A stretch of DNA of 64,000 bases from Paenibacillus sp. USDA918EY (GCF_009870825.1 NZ_WTWY01000001.1:496001-560000), one strand, 5' to 3'. Shown: positions 27,949 to 37,237, numbered from the stretch's first letter. Notes: generated by a model from the sequence alone, not told the origin. Numbers and translations: made by a program.

Positions 27949-29388
27949 ATGTTAGAAAGCAGAAACTGGATTGGCGGGGAGTGGAATACACCGACGGAAG
28001 GAAATCTTATCGTCATGAATCCGTCAGATCTACAGGAACAAGTAGGCGTTCTTCATCTTTCTGGCAAGTCCGATGTGCTTCAAGCCGCACAGGCCGCACG
28101 CATGGCATTTTCAGGTTGGGCGGGACTACCTGCTCCCAAACGCGGGGAGCATATTTTACGGCTTGCGGTGGCGCTCGAAGCTAATCTCGAAGAATTGGCT
28201 ACCCTGGCCAGCCGTGAAATGGGAAAGCCGATTACGGAGATGAAAGGTGAAGTCATACGGGGCGTAAATTTGCTAAAGTATTATGCAGCGGAAGGTGTGC
28301 GTTCGTTCGGAAGCGTGATTCCGGCCTATGATACGAACATTCTGCAATATACGAAGCGTGTTCCGTTAGGCGTTGTCGGTCTGATTACGCCATGGAATTT
28401 TCCCGTGGCAATACCGATCTGGAAATTAGCCCCCGCCCTGATTTGCGGAAACACGGTCGTATGGAAGCCGGCGGAATATGCGTCTCTAACGGCAACCAAA
28501 ATGGCGGAGATATTCCATTTCGCCGGACTGCCAGACGGCGTGTTGAATCTCGTCATCGGTAAAGGGAGCCGAATTGGCGACACGCTGCTGGAGGAATGCG
28601 ATCTGAATGCCGTCAGCTTTACCGGATCAACCGGCACAGGTCTGCGTGTTGCATCCGCGTGCGCGAAACGCAATATCAAATACCAGACGGAAATGGGCGG
28701 GAAAAATGCAGCCGTTGTGCTGAAAGACGCGGATTTGGACAAAACGGTCCCGGCGATCCTGAGCGGGGCATTCCGTTCGGCAGGGCAAAAGTGTACGGCA
28801 ACCAGCCGCATTATCGTGGAACGTGAAATCGCTCCCGCGTTTACCGAAGCGATGCAGAAAGCGGTCCAGTCGCTAAACATTAGGCCGGCGCTAGATCCCG
28901 CTGCATATCTAGGGCCTGTCGCTTCATCTTCACAATTTCAAAGCGTCATGTCATACGTGCAAATGGCCCGCGAAGAAGCACAAGTGATCGCCGAATGCCG
29001 CCAAAAAGTGACCGAAAGCCAAGGACATTACGTTTATCCACTGCTTGTTAGGGGCATCGAGAGCAATCATGCACTTGTTCAAGAGGAAATTTTCGGTCCA
29101 CTTGCCGTCATGCTGGAGGCCGACAATTACGAACATGCGGTTGATTTATGCAATCAATCGATATTCGGATTAAGCGCATCAGTGTTTACAAGGGATTTAT
29201 CGAACGGCCTGCGCTTTCTCGACGATGCGCAAGCCGGTATGGTTCGAGTCAATCAAGAGACGGCAGGCGTGGAATATCAGTCGCCTTTTGGCGGAATGAA
29301 AATGTCAAGTTCGCACTCGCGAGAGCAAGGGCAAGCGGCGCTGGATTTCTATAGCGATGTGAAAACTTGCGGAATAAGTTATACGTAG
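27949..29388 (+). CDS. 2-oxoglutarate-semialdehyde (2,5-dioxovalerate) dehydrogenase
   Basis: A 479-residue aldehyde dehydrogenase. Motifs: LITPWNFPVAIPIWKLAPAL, NAD-binding VSFTGSTGTG, general base Glu in YQTEMGGKNAAVV and catalytic Cys in SAGQKCTATSR (about residue 285). ALDH specificity cannot be read from motifs alone; the assignment as the last step of hydroxyproline catabolism (2-oxoglutarate semialdehyde to 2-oxoglutarate, EC 1.2.1.26) rests on the adjacent deaminase. The pair is co-directional with rpoN and ends in tandem hairpins and a strong terminator. Confidence 0.85.
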   Translation: MLESRNWIGGEWNTPTEGNLIVMNPSDLQEQVGVLHLSGKSDVLQAAQAARMAFSGWAGLPAPKRGEHILRLAVALEANLEELATLASREMGKPITEMKGEVIRGVNLLKYYAAEGVRSFGSVIPAYDTNILQYTKRVPLGVVGLITPWNFPVAIPIWKLAPALICGNTVVWKPAEYASLTATKMAEIFHFAGLPDGVLNLVIGKGSRIGDTLLEECDLNAVSFTGSTGTGLRVASACAKRNIKYQTEMGGKNAAVVLKDADLDKTVPAILSGAFRSAGQKCTATSRIIVEREIAPAFTEAMQKAVQSLNIRPALDPAAYLGPVASSSQFQSVMSYVQMAREEAQVIAECRQKVTESQGHYVYPLLVRGIESNHALVQEEIFGPLAVMLEADNYEHAVDLCNQSIFGLSASVFTRDLSNGLRFLDDAQAGMVRVNQETAGVEYQSPFGGMKMSSSHSREQGQAALDFYSDVKTCGISYT

Positions 29389-29402
29389 TTCATAACAAAA
29401 TA

Positions 29403-29538
29403 ACCCCACAAAGTGGAGCCTATGCTTCGATGCCTAATCCAAATACTTTGTGGGGACCCCGAAACACAATACCCCACAAAGTGGAGCCTATGCTTCGATG
29501 CTTATTCCAAATACTTTGCGGGGACCCCGAAACACATA
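29403..29538. repeat. Tandem duplicate of a 68-bp hairpin unit
   Basis: Two copies (29403-29470 and 29471-29538) with a few differences. Each unit starts ACCCCACAAAGTGGAGCC and contains ACTTTGTGGGG (GCGGGG in the second), so each can form a hairpin by pairing CCCCACAAAGT with ACTTTGTGGGG. It lies between the convergent dehydrogenase operons. The function is unknown; it could be a dispersed palindromic repeat or a 3'-end stabiliser. Confidence 0.7.
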
Positions 29539-29547
29539 AATTATCTA

Positions 29548-29590
29548 AAAAAATGCGGCCGGGAATGAGTTATTCCCGGCCGCATTTTTA
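29548..29590. terminator. Strong bidirectional terminator
   Basis: A 17-bp stem, AAAATGCGGCCGGGAAT and its complement ATTCCCGGCCGCATTTT, with a 4-5-base loop and A/T runs on both sides, between two converging operons. Confidence 0.9.
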
Positions 29591-30790
29591 ACTGAAGTTT
29601 TCGCTGTACATCGACTCCAAGCGCTGCCGTCCTTCGGCGACTTGAGGGTGAAACTGGATCGAAGCCTTCGCGCGAGTTATGCGAAGATTTTGAATGGATT
29701 CCCGCAGATCTTCTTCAGTTCCGCTGACTTGATGGAAAGCCGCGATCGATAAGCCGGCAACGGTACCTTGAGCAGCAGCGATCTTGGCGCTTTCAATGCC
29801 GGTAATATTGCCGGCTACGAACAACCCTGCGAGCGGCGTCTGCATTCGAGCATTGTGAAGCGGAATATGTCCCCCCAATTCAGGGATATACCGGAAGGGG
29901 CAGCCGGCGACTGCCGCCAGTTCGGCTAAAGGATAAAGGCCTCCAGCCATGCACACGAAATCGACCGGCAAGCTTCTAGAAGTGCCCGGGACAATATTGC
30001 CGTCCGGCGACAAATTCGCCACACGTACGCTCTCCACTTTCTCAATGCCTTCAATTTCTACTGCAGCTTTGCGCAGCTGGACAGGAATCCCCCAAACCTT
30101 AAAACCTCCTTTGGGATATAAGTGAAGTCCCAAGGATTGCAGAGGAGTATAGCGCATTAAGCCGCTGCCAAGGCGAAGTAGGGGAGATGGCGCAAGATGA
30201 CCGAGGCGGACGATGGACTGCATCACTTTTCTAGGATCCCCCGCATCATGATTGATCATATTTTTAGCGGGAAGCACCATGGCGGCGATCTTGATGCCCG
30301 CGAGCTCAAGTTCTTGCGCAATTGCCATCGACAGCACATTGATCCCTACAATGACTCCACGCATACCTACGCGGACTCTGTGTACATTCGTCATCACTTG
30401 AGCGGCGCCGATGGACATGACACCGGGCAGTGTCCAACCCGGAATAGGACAAGCCGTTTCTGCCGCGCCTGTCGCAAGTAAGAGGGCCGGCGCTTTAAGG
30501 ATACCGGTCGATGTATAAACCATCCAGCCGTCGTCCGAATGATTTAAGTCGATAACGGATATGCCAAGTTGAAGCTCGACGCCTAGTGATGCAGCCTTAT
30601 CTTGAAGTTTGGCCGCTTCTTCGATCCCGTTCCACCAAGAGCCGTCCGGTTCCTGATACAACTGACCAAGCAATCTGCCTCCCGGTCTCATGAATTCGTC
30701 GATGACTTGAACCTGCAGCCCCCTTTCCGCACAGGAAATAGCAGCAGATAGGCCAGCAGGACCAGCGCCGACGATAAGCACATCTGTCAT
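29588..30790 (-). CDS. D-hydroxyproline dehydrogenase, HcnB-like FAD subunit
   Basis: A 400-residue FAD/NAD(P)-dependent flavoprotein. N-terminal dinucleotide-binding motif VLIVGAGPAGLSAAISCAERG, second motif LLLATGAAETACPIPGW and FVAGNITGIES near the C-terminus. It matches HcnB/OoxA/SoxA-alpha-like subunits found in opine oxidases and D-hydroxyproline dehydrogenases. It is transcribed with the two iron-sulfur subunits (2-bp gap upstream). It would form a membrane- or respiratory-chain-linked complex oxidising cis-4-hydroxy-D-proline, with the HcnC-like catalytic subunit supplied from 46896. Function is inferred from context. Confidence 0.85.
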   Translation of the reverse strand: MTDVLIVGAGPAGLSAAISCAERGLQVQVIDEFMRPGGRLLGQLYQEPDGSWWNGIEEAAKLQDKAASLGVELQLGISVIDLNHSDDGWMVYTSTGILKAPALLLATGAAETACPIPGWTLPGVMSIGAAQVMTNVHRVRVGMRGVIVGINVLSMAIAQELELAGIKIAAMVLPAKNMINHDAGDPRKVMQSIVRLGHLAPSPLLRLGSGLMRYTPLQSLGLHLYPKGGFKVWGIPVQLRKAAVEIEGIEKVESVRVANLSPDGNIVPGTSRSLPVDFVCMAGGLYPLAELAAVAGCPFRYIPELGGHIPLHNARMQTPLAGLFVAGNITGIESAKIAAAQGTVAGLSIAAFHQVSGTEEDLRESIQNLRITRAKASIQFHPQVAEGRQRLESMYSENFS

Positions 30791-30792
30791 TC

Positions 30793-31125
30793 TTAATGGA
30801 CTCCTTTCTTTAACGGGGCAGGGAGCGTCTTACCTGAACGGATATTCATACCATCCTTCAGCACAGTAAGGCAAGCTCGTTGTCCGGTTATCCCATCGAT
30901 TGTCACGCGGCATTCGAAACAGTGTCCGATATTGCAATAAATGCCGCGGGGCGTGCCGGTTTCTTCATGACGGCGAAGTGTGCGCACACCATTGGCAAGC
31001 AAGGCTGCCGCGATGGTTTCCCCCTCGAAAGCTTCGAATTCTTGATCATCAAACAAAAAGCGGAGGGTTACTCGTTCGTCTAAGGTCCCCAAAACGGGAT
31101 GATTCGTGACGCGACCATTTTTCAT
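30793..31125 (-). CDS. (2Fe-2S) ferredoxin-like subunit, HcnA type
   Basis: A 110-residue protein with a 2Fe-2S ferredoxin domain: VTLRFLFDDQEFEAFEGETI, cysteine pattern YCNIGHCFECRV and a last Cys in GQRACLTVL. It corresponds to HcnA or the gamma-type electron-transfer subunit of hydroxyproline and opine dehydrogenases. Start overlaps the upstream BFD gene by 4 bases and the HcnB-like gene follows after 2 bp, so the three are one operon. Confidence 0.85.
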   Translation of the reverse strand: MKNGRVTNHPVLGTLDERVTLRFLFDDQEFEAFEGETIAAALLANGVRTLRRHEETGTPRGIYCNIGHCFECRVTIDGITGQRACLTVLKDGMNIRSGKTLPAPLKKGVH

Positions 31126-31394
31126 GAAAGACCTCCTCCCAAGTTTTGAAATGTGACAGGTCGAACAGGCGGCTGATGTTTGAGCGGTATTTCATTGGAT
31201 GCCTGCGTATCTGTAAGCTGCTGTACAATCGAATCGACAAGCAAACGACAGGTCCGACCGCCGCAGTACCCCATGCCTGCCCGTGAACGAAGTTTCAATT
31301 CGCGTGAAGAGCAGGAGTACCGTTCGGCCGTTTCAAGCAATTGCTTCAAGTCCACTTCTTCACATCGACAAACGATTACTGATTGCGTTTCCAT
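31122..31394 (-). CDS. BFD-like (2Fe-2S) subunit of the dehydrogenase
   Basis: About 90 residues with the bacterioferritin-associated-ferredoxin-like [2Fe-2S] motif: VCRCEEVDLKQLLE and GMGYCGGRTCRLLV, four Cys in total. In most opine and hydroxyproline dehydrogenases this domain is fused to the C-terminus of the HcnB-like subunit; here it is a separate gene. A longer frame to 31421 exists, but ATG 31394 has the AAAGGATGG site. Sigma-54 promoter P2 lies 53 bp upstream. Confidence 0.85.
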   Translation of the reverse strand: METQSVIVCRCEEVDLKQLLETAERYSCSSRELKLRSRAGMGYCGGRTCRLLVDSIVQQLTDTQASNEIPLKHQPPVRPVTFQNLGGGLS

Positions 31395-31445
31395 TAGATT
31401 CCATCCTTTCCTGTTCTTCATTCAGTCAAGATTTAATACTTCTCT

Positions 31446-31461
31446 AGCAAATATCTCGCCA
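31446..31461 (-). promoter_or_regulatory. Sigma-54 promoter P2 (BFD-HcnA-HcnB operon)
   Basis: On the minus strand TGGCGAGATATTTGCT, with exact GG-N10-GC spacing and TTGCT at -12; the -12 C lies 53 bp from the BFD start. Confidence 0.8.
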
Positions 31462-31501
31462 ACGATAACCGGGTCAAAAATAAACAAGAGTCCGATTTTT
31501 T

Positions 31502-31522
31502 GCGTCATTCGAACTCTAATTT
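31502..31522 (+). promoter_or_regulatory. Candidate enhancer site between divergent promoters P2 and P3
   Basis: GCGTCATTCGAACTCTAA, close to GCGTCATTGAACTGTCTAA at 37317; 98 bp upstream of P3 and about 41 bp upstream of P2. A separate perfect palindrome, ACAGCATTCGCTGT, lies at 31531-31544. Confidence 0.4.
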
Positions 31523-31599
31523 ATACACATACAGCATTCGCTGTGTTAAGAAAGCTGGACAGAAGCCTTTTTCATTGCAGATGCATCATACCGTTTAAC

Positions 31600-31615
31600 T
31601 GGCATGATTTTTGCT
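31600..31615 (+). promoter_or_regulatory. Sigma-54 promoter P3 (peptidase-Opp operon)
   Basis: TGGCATGATTTTTGCT, GG-N10-GC, one mismatch to consensus. It is 168 bp from the peptidase start, but about 118 bp of this is the inserted repeat at 31640-31757; without it the spacing equals the other promoters (about 50 bp). Confidence 0.8.
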
Positions 31616-31639
31616 GAATGGCAGGATGAGAAAATCGTT

Positions 31640-31757
31640 CAGGATTTTGCAAAATTCGATTCCAGCCGTTCCCGGGTACAATATATAGACGAACTAAACC
31701 GTTTCGCTCTTTATATTGCCGATTGAAAGTCGCTCCTTGGATTTTTGCAAAATCCTC
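31640..31757. mobile_element. 120-bp MITE-like repeat, copy 1
   Basis: Terminal inverted repeats CAGGATTTTGCAAAA and its complement. The body (for example TACAATATATAGACGAACTA and GAAAGTCGCTCCTTGG) is about 95% identical to the reverse complement of 42505-42625 and close to that of 57939-58056. No coding capacity. A GTT flanks both ends, a possible 3-bp duplication. Confidence 0.75.
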
Positions 31758-31781
31758 AGTTAAAAAGGAGGTTAAGAAAAA

Positions 31782-32888
31782 ATGAACTCTATGTATGAAC
31801 AAAGATTAAAGAGATTGCGGGATTATTTGAAGCGTGAGCAGATTGACATTGCCCTCATTACGAATCCAACGAATATTTATTACTTTAGCGGCTTCTATTC
31901 CGATCCGCATGAACGGTTCATGGCGCTGGTCGTCGATGCCGAACGCGAGCAAACCTTCATGATCGTTCCAAGTCTGGATTTGGAAGCGGCGGCACAGCAT
32001 TCTGTCGTTCGCGACATGATTCCTTGCTCGGATACCGATAATCCGTTTATTCTGCTGAATGCCAAAATTGGCAGAAAACGGATCGGCACGATCGGTTTGG
32101 AAAAGAAAACGTTCAGCGTTCATAGGCTGGAGCGTCTGCAAGAGCTTTTTACCGGCGTCAATACCAACGACATTGAAGAATTCATCGCTTTAGAGCGGTT
32201 GGTCAAGTCCGATCATGATCTCGTGCAAATCCGCCGCGCGATAGCAATCACGGAAGAAGCGCTTGAGACTGCATTACGGCAGGTACGCGTCGGCATGACG
32301 GAGCTCGATCTGACCGCTGAGCTGGAGTACAGGATCAGGAAACTCGGCGGCGATAAGCCGGCGTTCGAAACGATCATATTAACCGGCAAAAGGTCATGTT
32401 TGCCCCACGGCAAACCGGGCCCTTATCCGATAATGGAAAACGACTTTTTGCTTGTTGATTTTGGCGTTTATGCGGGCGGATTTTGCTCGGATATCACCCG
32501 CACCTTTGTCATTGGGGAAGGGACCAAAAAACAGGAGGAAATTTATGAGATCGTGCTTGAGTCTAATCTGGCGGCAATTGAAAAAGTAAAGATCGGCACC
32601 CCTTACGGACATATCGACCGGGCGGGAAGAGAGGTCATCGCTGCGCGGGGGTATGGAGCTTATTTCAACAACCGGATCGGTCACGGCTTAGGTCTGGACT
32701 TCCATGAAATCCCTTCGATTCACGGGGGAAATACTCAGGTCGTGCAGCCGGGCCATGTTTTCACGATTGAACCGGGCATCTATTTGCCTGCCATTGGCGG
32801 AGTACGAATCGAGGACGATATTTGCGTACATTCGGGCGGCAAGGTTGAGATTCTGACAACATATCCAAAGCAATTACGCAGATTATAG
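31782..32888 (+). CDS. M24 family Xaa-Pro peptidase (prolidase-like), copy A
   Basis: A 368-residue creatinase-fold metallopeptidase. The N-terminal creatinase_N domain (ITNPTNIYYFSGFYSDPHER) precedes the pita-bread domain with the five metal ligands: Asp in LLVDFGVYAGG, Asp in CSDITRTF, His in GHGLGLDFHE, Glu in FTIEPGIYLP and Glu in VRIEDDI. It would split Xaa-Pro or Xaa-Hyp bonds of imported collagen peptides. Strong site AAAAAGGAGG before ATG 31782. It heads the oligopeptide transporter operon. Confidence 0.92.
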   Translation: MNSMYEQRLKRLRDYLKREQIDIALITNPTNIYYFSGFYSDPHERFMALVVDAEREQTFMIVPSLDLEAAAQHSVVRDMIPCSDTDNPFILLNAKIGRKRIGTIGLEKKTFSVHRLERLQELFTGVNTNDIEEFIALERLVKSDHDLVQIRRAIAITEEALETALRQVRVGMTELDLTAELEYRIRKLGGDKPAFETIILTGKRSCLPHGKPGPYPIMENDFLLVDFGVYAGGFCSDITRTFVIGEGTKKQEEIYEIVLESNLAAIEKVKIGTPYGHIDRAGREVIAARGYGAYFNNRIGHGLGLDFHEIPSIHGGNTQVVQPGHVFTIEPGIYLPAIGGVRIEDDICVHSGGKVEILTTYPKQLRRL

Positions 32889-32963
32889 GGTCATTCTCGC
32901 CAAAACGGCATCATGGGCAAAATGCCTGCGTTCCCGGTTTGGAAAACTTATGGAGGTAGGTTT

Positions 32964-33890
32964 ATGGGGAAATACATTGCAGGAAGAATTGGATATATGA
33001 TCATCACCTTTCTTGTAATCGCCACGTTTACTTTCTTGCTCATGCAAACGCTGCCAGGATCGCCGTTTAACGACGAGAAGCTGTCCGAGACCCAAAAGGA
33101 AGCCTTGTATGAAAAGTATGGGCTGGATAAACCTGTTGCCCTTCGCTACGTCAAATACATGGCAAATATATTGAAGGGAGACTTGGGAGAATCGTTTCAA
33201 TTTGAAGGTCGGCCCGTCACCAAAGTCATAAGTGAAAGAATCGGGGCATCTGCAGTACTTGGCGGTCAGGCTATCATTCTGGGGACCGTAGTGGGACTGC
33301 TCCTTGGGATGTTCGCCGCCTTAAAGCAAAACAGCGCTCTGGATTATTCTTCGATGATCATATCCGTACTTGGCGTATCTATTCCTTCTTTCGTATTTGC
33401 CGGTCTGCTTCAGTACTGGGTCGGCGTCAGACTTCAATGGCTGCCAATCGCGTTTTGGGACGGGTTTGCGAGCAGCATTTTGCCGACGATCTCAATGGCT
33501 GTCGGCGTCATTGCAACGATGGCCCGGTTCATGCGCACGGAGATGATCGAGATTCTTAGCCAGGACTACATCGTGATGGCCAAAGCAAGAGGATTAAGCG
33601 GTACTGCCGTTTTGTTCAGGCATGGACTGAGGAACGCCCTGATTCCAATCGTCACTTTGCTCGGACCGATGACCATTAATTTAATGACGGGAACGCTGAT
33701 TATCGAGCAAATATTCAGCATTCCCGGCCTTGGTGAGCAGTTTACCAGATCCATCATGACAAACGACTATCCGATGATCATGGGAACAACCTTATTTTAC
33801 GCCGCATTGTTTATCGGAATCGTGTTCGTCGTCGATCTGTTGTATGGCGTCATTGATCCGAGAATTCGCCTGACGGGAGGAAAGCAATGA
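32964..33890 (+). CDS. oppB: Oligopeptide ABC transporter permease, OppB/DppB family
   Basis: About 308 residues, six predicted membrane segments, starting MGKYIAGRIGYMIITFLVIA; LMQTLPGSPF is the usual first loop motif. The EAA-type cytoplasmic loop is at EILSQDYIVMAKARGLSGTAV with LRNALIPIVTLLG following. A frame from 32913 is open, but ATG 32964 has GGAGG 8 bases upstream. The next gene overlaps by 4 bases. It imports peptides with OppC, OppDF and the OppA at 40763. Confidence 0.92.
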   Translation: MGKYIAGRIGYMIITFLVIATFTFLLMQTLPGSPFNDEKLSETQKEALYEKYGLDKPVALRYVKYMANILKGDLGESFQFEGRPVTKVISERIGASAVLGGQAIILGTVVGLLLGMFAALKQNSALDYSSMIISVLGVSIPSFVFAGLLQYWVGVRLQWLPIAFWDGFASSILPTISMAVGVIATMARFMRTEMIEILSQDYIVMAKARGLSGTAVLFRHGLRNALIPIVTLLGPMTINLMTGTLIIEQIFSIPGLGEQFTRSIMTNDYPMIMGTTLFYAALFIGIVFVVDLLYGVIDPRIRLTGGKQ

Positions 33891-34906
33891 TGAACACTCA
33901 AATCAAAACGTATACAAAGGATTTGTTTGAAGCGGCTGAAAACTCGATGGTAGGGCAGGAGGCAGCTGCAGGCCGAACGTTAACGTATTGGCAAGATACT
34001 TGCAAGCGTTTTCTTAGAAATAAAGCCGCTTTAATTGGATTAGTAATTATTATCATTCTTGTTATTATGTCGGTTATTGGCCCTTCGATGAGCAAATTCG
34101 GATTTGATGATCAGGATCTGGTACGCTCCAAGCTGCCCCCTAAAGTGCCGGTTCTAGAGAATATAAGCTGGCTTGGCTTTAACGGCAAGGATATGAACGG
34201 AATCGACCAATATGCCAGAAAAGGCGTTACCGACTATTTCTGGTTCGGCACGGATGAGCTCGGCAGGGACTTGTGGACACGCGTTTGGCAAGGCACCCGG
34301 GTATCCCTTTATATTGCCCTTCTCGCAGCGGCCATCGATCTGATTATCGGGGTGGCCTACGGCGGCATATCCGCATTTTACGGCGGAAAGGTCGACAATG
34401 TAATGCAGCGGATTGTCGAAGTATTGGTGGGAATCCCCAACCTGATTGTCACTATTCTGTTGATTCTGGTGTTAAAACCAGGCATTATGACGCTCACGCT
34501 CGCGATGGTTTTAACCGGCTGGATCGGCATGGCGCGGATCGTGCGCGGTCAAATTCTCAAGCTGAAGGATCAGGAATATGTTCTGGCAGCCAGAACGCTT
34601 GGCGCTAAAGACTTCCGGCTTTTATGGAAACATCTTATACCGAATACGCTGGGACCTATCATCGTCACGTCCATGTTTACCGTTCCCGGCGCCATCTTTA
34701 CGGAAGCCTTTCTCAGCTTCATCGGGCTTGGCCTTCAACCGCCGGTCGCATCGCTAGGCACACTCGTTAATGATGGATTTAAGATGATGCGGATTAATCC
34801 GCATATGATGATCTCATCATCCGTCATTATTAGTTTGATTATGATCAGCTTTAATTTGCTGGGTGACGGTCTTAGAGACGCGCTGGATCCCAAAATGCGC
34901 AGATAG
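33887..34906 (+). CDS. oppC: Oligopeptide ABC transporter permease, OppC/DppC family
   Basis: A 339-residue inner-membrane permease with an N-terminal OppC_N segment (FLRNKAALIGLVIIIILVIM), a loop GTDELGRDLWTRVWQGTRVS characteristic of OppC, and the EAA loop YVLAARTLGAKDFRLLWKHL. The start ATGATG overlaps the oppB stop. It pairs with OppB to form the channel. Confidence 0.93.
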   Translation: MMNTQIKTYTKDLFEAAENSMVGQEAAAGRTLTYWQDTCKRFLRNKAALIGLVIIIILVIMSVIGPSMSKFGFDDQDLVRSKLPPKVPVLENISWLGFNGKDMNGIDQYARKGVTDYFWFGTDELGRDLWTRVWQGTRVSLYIALLAAAIDLIIGVAYGGISAFYGGKVDNVMQRIVEVLVGIPNLIVTILLILVLKPGIMTLTLAMVLTGWIGMARIVRGQILKLKDQEYVLAARTLGAKDFRLLWKHLIPNTLGPIIVTSMFTVPGAIFTEAFLSFIGLGLQPPVASLGTLVNDGFKMMRINPHMMISSSVIISLIMISFNLLGDGLRDALDPKMRR

Positions 34907-34918
34907 GAGGAAGCCTGA

Positions 34919-36907
34919 ATGGTGGAAAATTTGGTTATAAAAGATTTGGCCGTCACTTTTAACACGTATGCGGGAGAGGTTCAAGCAGTTCGGGGCGTCT
35001 CGTTTCAATTGCAAAAAGGGGAAACGCTCGCTATTGTAGGCGAGTCTGGATCGGGTAAATCTGTCATGGTGAAAAGCATCATGAGACTTATCGATAAATC
35101 CGTCGGCAGCATTAAACAGGGAGAAGTATGGTTTGAGGGAGAGGACCTGCTCCAAAAAACCGAGAAGCAGATGCAGGGCATTCGAGGCTCATACATTTCG
35201 ATCATTACGCAAGACCCGATGACTTCATTAAATCCGACGATGACGGTCGGCAATCAGATCATGGAGTGCATCCGAAAGCATCAGCGTGTCAGCAGGAGCA
35301 AAGCCAAAAGGGAAGCGATAGAGCTGCTGGATATGGTCGGGATTCCGAATCCGGAACTTAGAATCAAGCAGTATCCGCATCAATTTTCCGGCGGCATGCG
35401 CCAGCGGGTGTCCATAGCGATCGCCCTTGCGTGCAAACCGAAAATATTAATCGCCGACGAACCTACAACAGCGCTGGATGTGACGGTTCAAGCGCAAATT
35501 CTGGAGCTGCTGAAAAATTTGCAGAGCAAACTTGGCATGTCGATCATTTTCATCACACATGATCTTGGTGTCGTGGCTGGCCTGGCCGATCGTGTCATCG
35601 TCATGTACGCGGGCAAAGCGGTGGAGGTAGGGACGGTCGACGAAATTTTTTATGACCCCAGACATCCGTATACTTGGGGACTGCTCGGTTCCATGCCGGG
35701 ACTCCATGCAGAAGAGGGGACATTATATTCCATCCCGGGAACGCCTCCCAATATGATGTCGCTGCCGAAAGGGGATGCTTTTGCGCCGCGCAACAAGTAT
35801 TCGCTCAAGATTGATTTTATGGAAGAACCGCCAATGTTTCAAATCACCCCCACGCATTACGCTGCCACCTGGTTGCTGCATGAGTATGCACCAAAGGTTA
35901 GCCGTCCTCATGTGTCCCCAAGCCAACGGGAGCTGCATCTTCATGATCCCGACAAAGCGAAAACGTTGCAGGCTGCCCGGGAGAAATTGGTGGCCGTGGA
36001 GAATCTGAAGAAATACTTTCCACTAGGCAAAGGTCAAATTCATAAAGCCGTCGACGGACTTACTTTTGATATCTACAAAGGCGAGACACTTGGGCTTGTG
36101 GGGGAATCCGGATGCGGCAAATCAACGACCGGAAGAACCCTCATCGGTTTGTACAAAGCCACGTCAGGCAAAGTTCTGTATGGAGGCGAAAACATGCCCG
36201 GGCTGAATTCCCTGGAAAAACGCCAGCAAATGAGCCGCCGTATGCAGATGATTTTTCAGGATCCTTACTCAACATTAAATCCGCGGATGACTGTAGCGGA
36301 TATCATTGCCGAAGGTGTGGACATTCACGGGTTTGCCAAAGATGCCGGGCAGCGGCGGGAATTTGTGTATCAGTTGCTGGAGGCGGTGGGGTTGAACCGC
36401 GATCATGCGAACAGGTATCCTCACGAGTTCAGCGGTGGCCAGCGTCAGCGAATTGGCATCGCCCGCGCATTGGCCGTGAGTCCGGAATTCATCATCGCTG
36501 ACGAGCCCATCTCCGCGCTGGATGTATCCGTGCAGGCGCAGGTCGTGAACCTGCTTAAGCATTTACAGAAGGAAAAAAGGCTCACGTATTTGTTTATCGC
36601 GCACGACTTGTCCATGGTGAGGCATATTAGCGACAGGATAGCCGTTATGTATCGAGGACGCATTGTGGAATTGGCAGACAGTGCCGAGCTGTATGAAAAT
36701 CCGTTGCATCCCTATACGCGATCTTTACTTTCGGCTATCCCCGTTCCCGATCCTGTCCTGGAACGTAAACGCAAACGAATCGTATTTGATCATGCTATGT
36801 ACGCCAAAGATGATGCCAGCCGCGTCTTCCGGGAAGTGGGGCGGGGTCACTGGGTTGCTTGTACGGATGAAGGTGTAGAGCCTGCGCTGCGGCAGCACCA
36901 CGTCTAA
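34919..36907 (+). CDS. Fused OppD-OppF oligopeptide transporter ATPase
   Basis: A 662-residue protein with two complete ABC ATPase domains in one frame. Domain 1 (OppD-like, residues about 1-330): Walker A GESGSGKS, signature [15 protein letters not shown], Walker [13 protein letters not shown], then the oligo_HPY-type tail ([13 protein letters not shown]). Domain 2 (OppF-like, about 340-662): Walker [10 protein letters not shown], signature [15 protein letters not shown], Walker [13 protein letters not shown] and [12 protein letters not shown]. These are usually two genes, so this is a natural fusion. The OppD C-terminal region keeps no clear Cys cluster (its FeS motif seems absent). Site GGAGG lies 9 bases upstream. 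Confidence 0.93.
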   Translation: MVENLVIKDLAVTFNTYAGEVQAVRGVSFQLQKGETLAIVGESGSGKSVMVKSIMRLIDKSVGSIKQGEVWFEGEDLLQKTEKQMQGIRGSYISIITQDPMTSLNPTMTVGNQIMECIRKHQRVSRSKAKREAIELLDMVGIPNPELRIKQYPHQFSGGMRQRVSIAIALACKPKILIADEPTTALDVTVQAQILELLKNLQSKLGMSIIFITHDLGVVAGLADRVIVMYAGKAVEVGTVDEIFYDPRHPYTWGLLGSMPGLHAEEGTLYSIPGTPPNMMSLPKGDAFAPRNKYSLKIDFMEEPPMFQITPTHYAATWLLHEYAPKVSRPHVSPSQRELHLHDPDKAKTLQAAREKLVAVENLKKYFPLGKGQIHKAVDGLTFDIYKGETLGLVGESGCGKSTTGRTLIGLYKATSGKVLYGGENMPGLNSLEKRQQMSRRMQMIFQDPYSTLNPRMTVADIIAEGVDIHGFAKDAGQRREFVYQLLEAVGLNRDHANRYPHEFSGGQRQRIGIARALAVSPEFIIADEPISALDVSVQAQVVNLLKHLQKEKRLTYLFIAHDLSMVRHISDRIAVMYRGRIVELADSAELYENPLHPYTRSLLSAIPVPDPVLERKRKRIVFDHAMYAKDDASRVFREVGRGHWVACTDEGVEPALRQHHV

Positions 36908-36937
36908 TATAAGGCTCGAACTTAGAGGAGGGAGGCA

Positions 36938-37237
36938 ATGGAAGCACAAGGTTCTTTGTTCATGGAACTTGTCAATCTTTTATCGATTATCTCTTTGCTG
37001 CTGCTGATGGCGGGGGCCGGTATGTTGGTGCTGCAAGGCGGGTTGTTCAACGGGTTTTTGCATAGCTGCAGGCGGTTTTTCGAACATTCGACCAAGCAGG
37101 GTGAGTATGCGTCCCGCTTTCACCGGGAAGAAAAGCGATGGAAGGAATGGGGCAAGTTCAGGTTGACTTATCCTTTATTGCTGTCGGGAGGAATTTTGTT
37201 TATCTTCACGTATGTGTGTTCTATCTTGATGCATTGA
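36938..37237 (+). CDS. DUF3899 small membrane protein
   Basis: A 99-residue protein with two transmembrane helices (LLSIISLLLLMAGAGMLVLQ and LLLSGGILFIFTYVCSILM) joined by a basic cytoplasmic loop with GGLFNGFLHSCRRFFEHS, the DUF3899 pattern. Function unknown. Site GAGGAGGGAGG immediately precedes ATG 36938, 30 bp after the OppDF stop, so it is probably the last gene of the transporter operon. Confidence 0.75.
   Translation: MEAQGSLFMELVNLLSIISLLLLMAGAGMLVLQGGLFNGFLHSCRRFFEHSTKQGEYASRFHREEKRWKEWGKFRLTYPLLLSGGILFIFTYVCSILMH

Noticed and set aside
29403..29538. CRISPR-like array
   Set aside because: There are only two units, in direct tandem with no spacers, and each is a hairpin; no cas genes are nearby.
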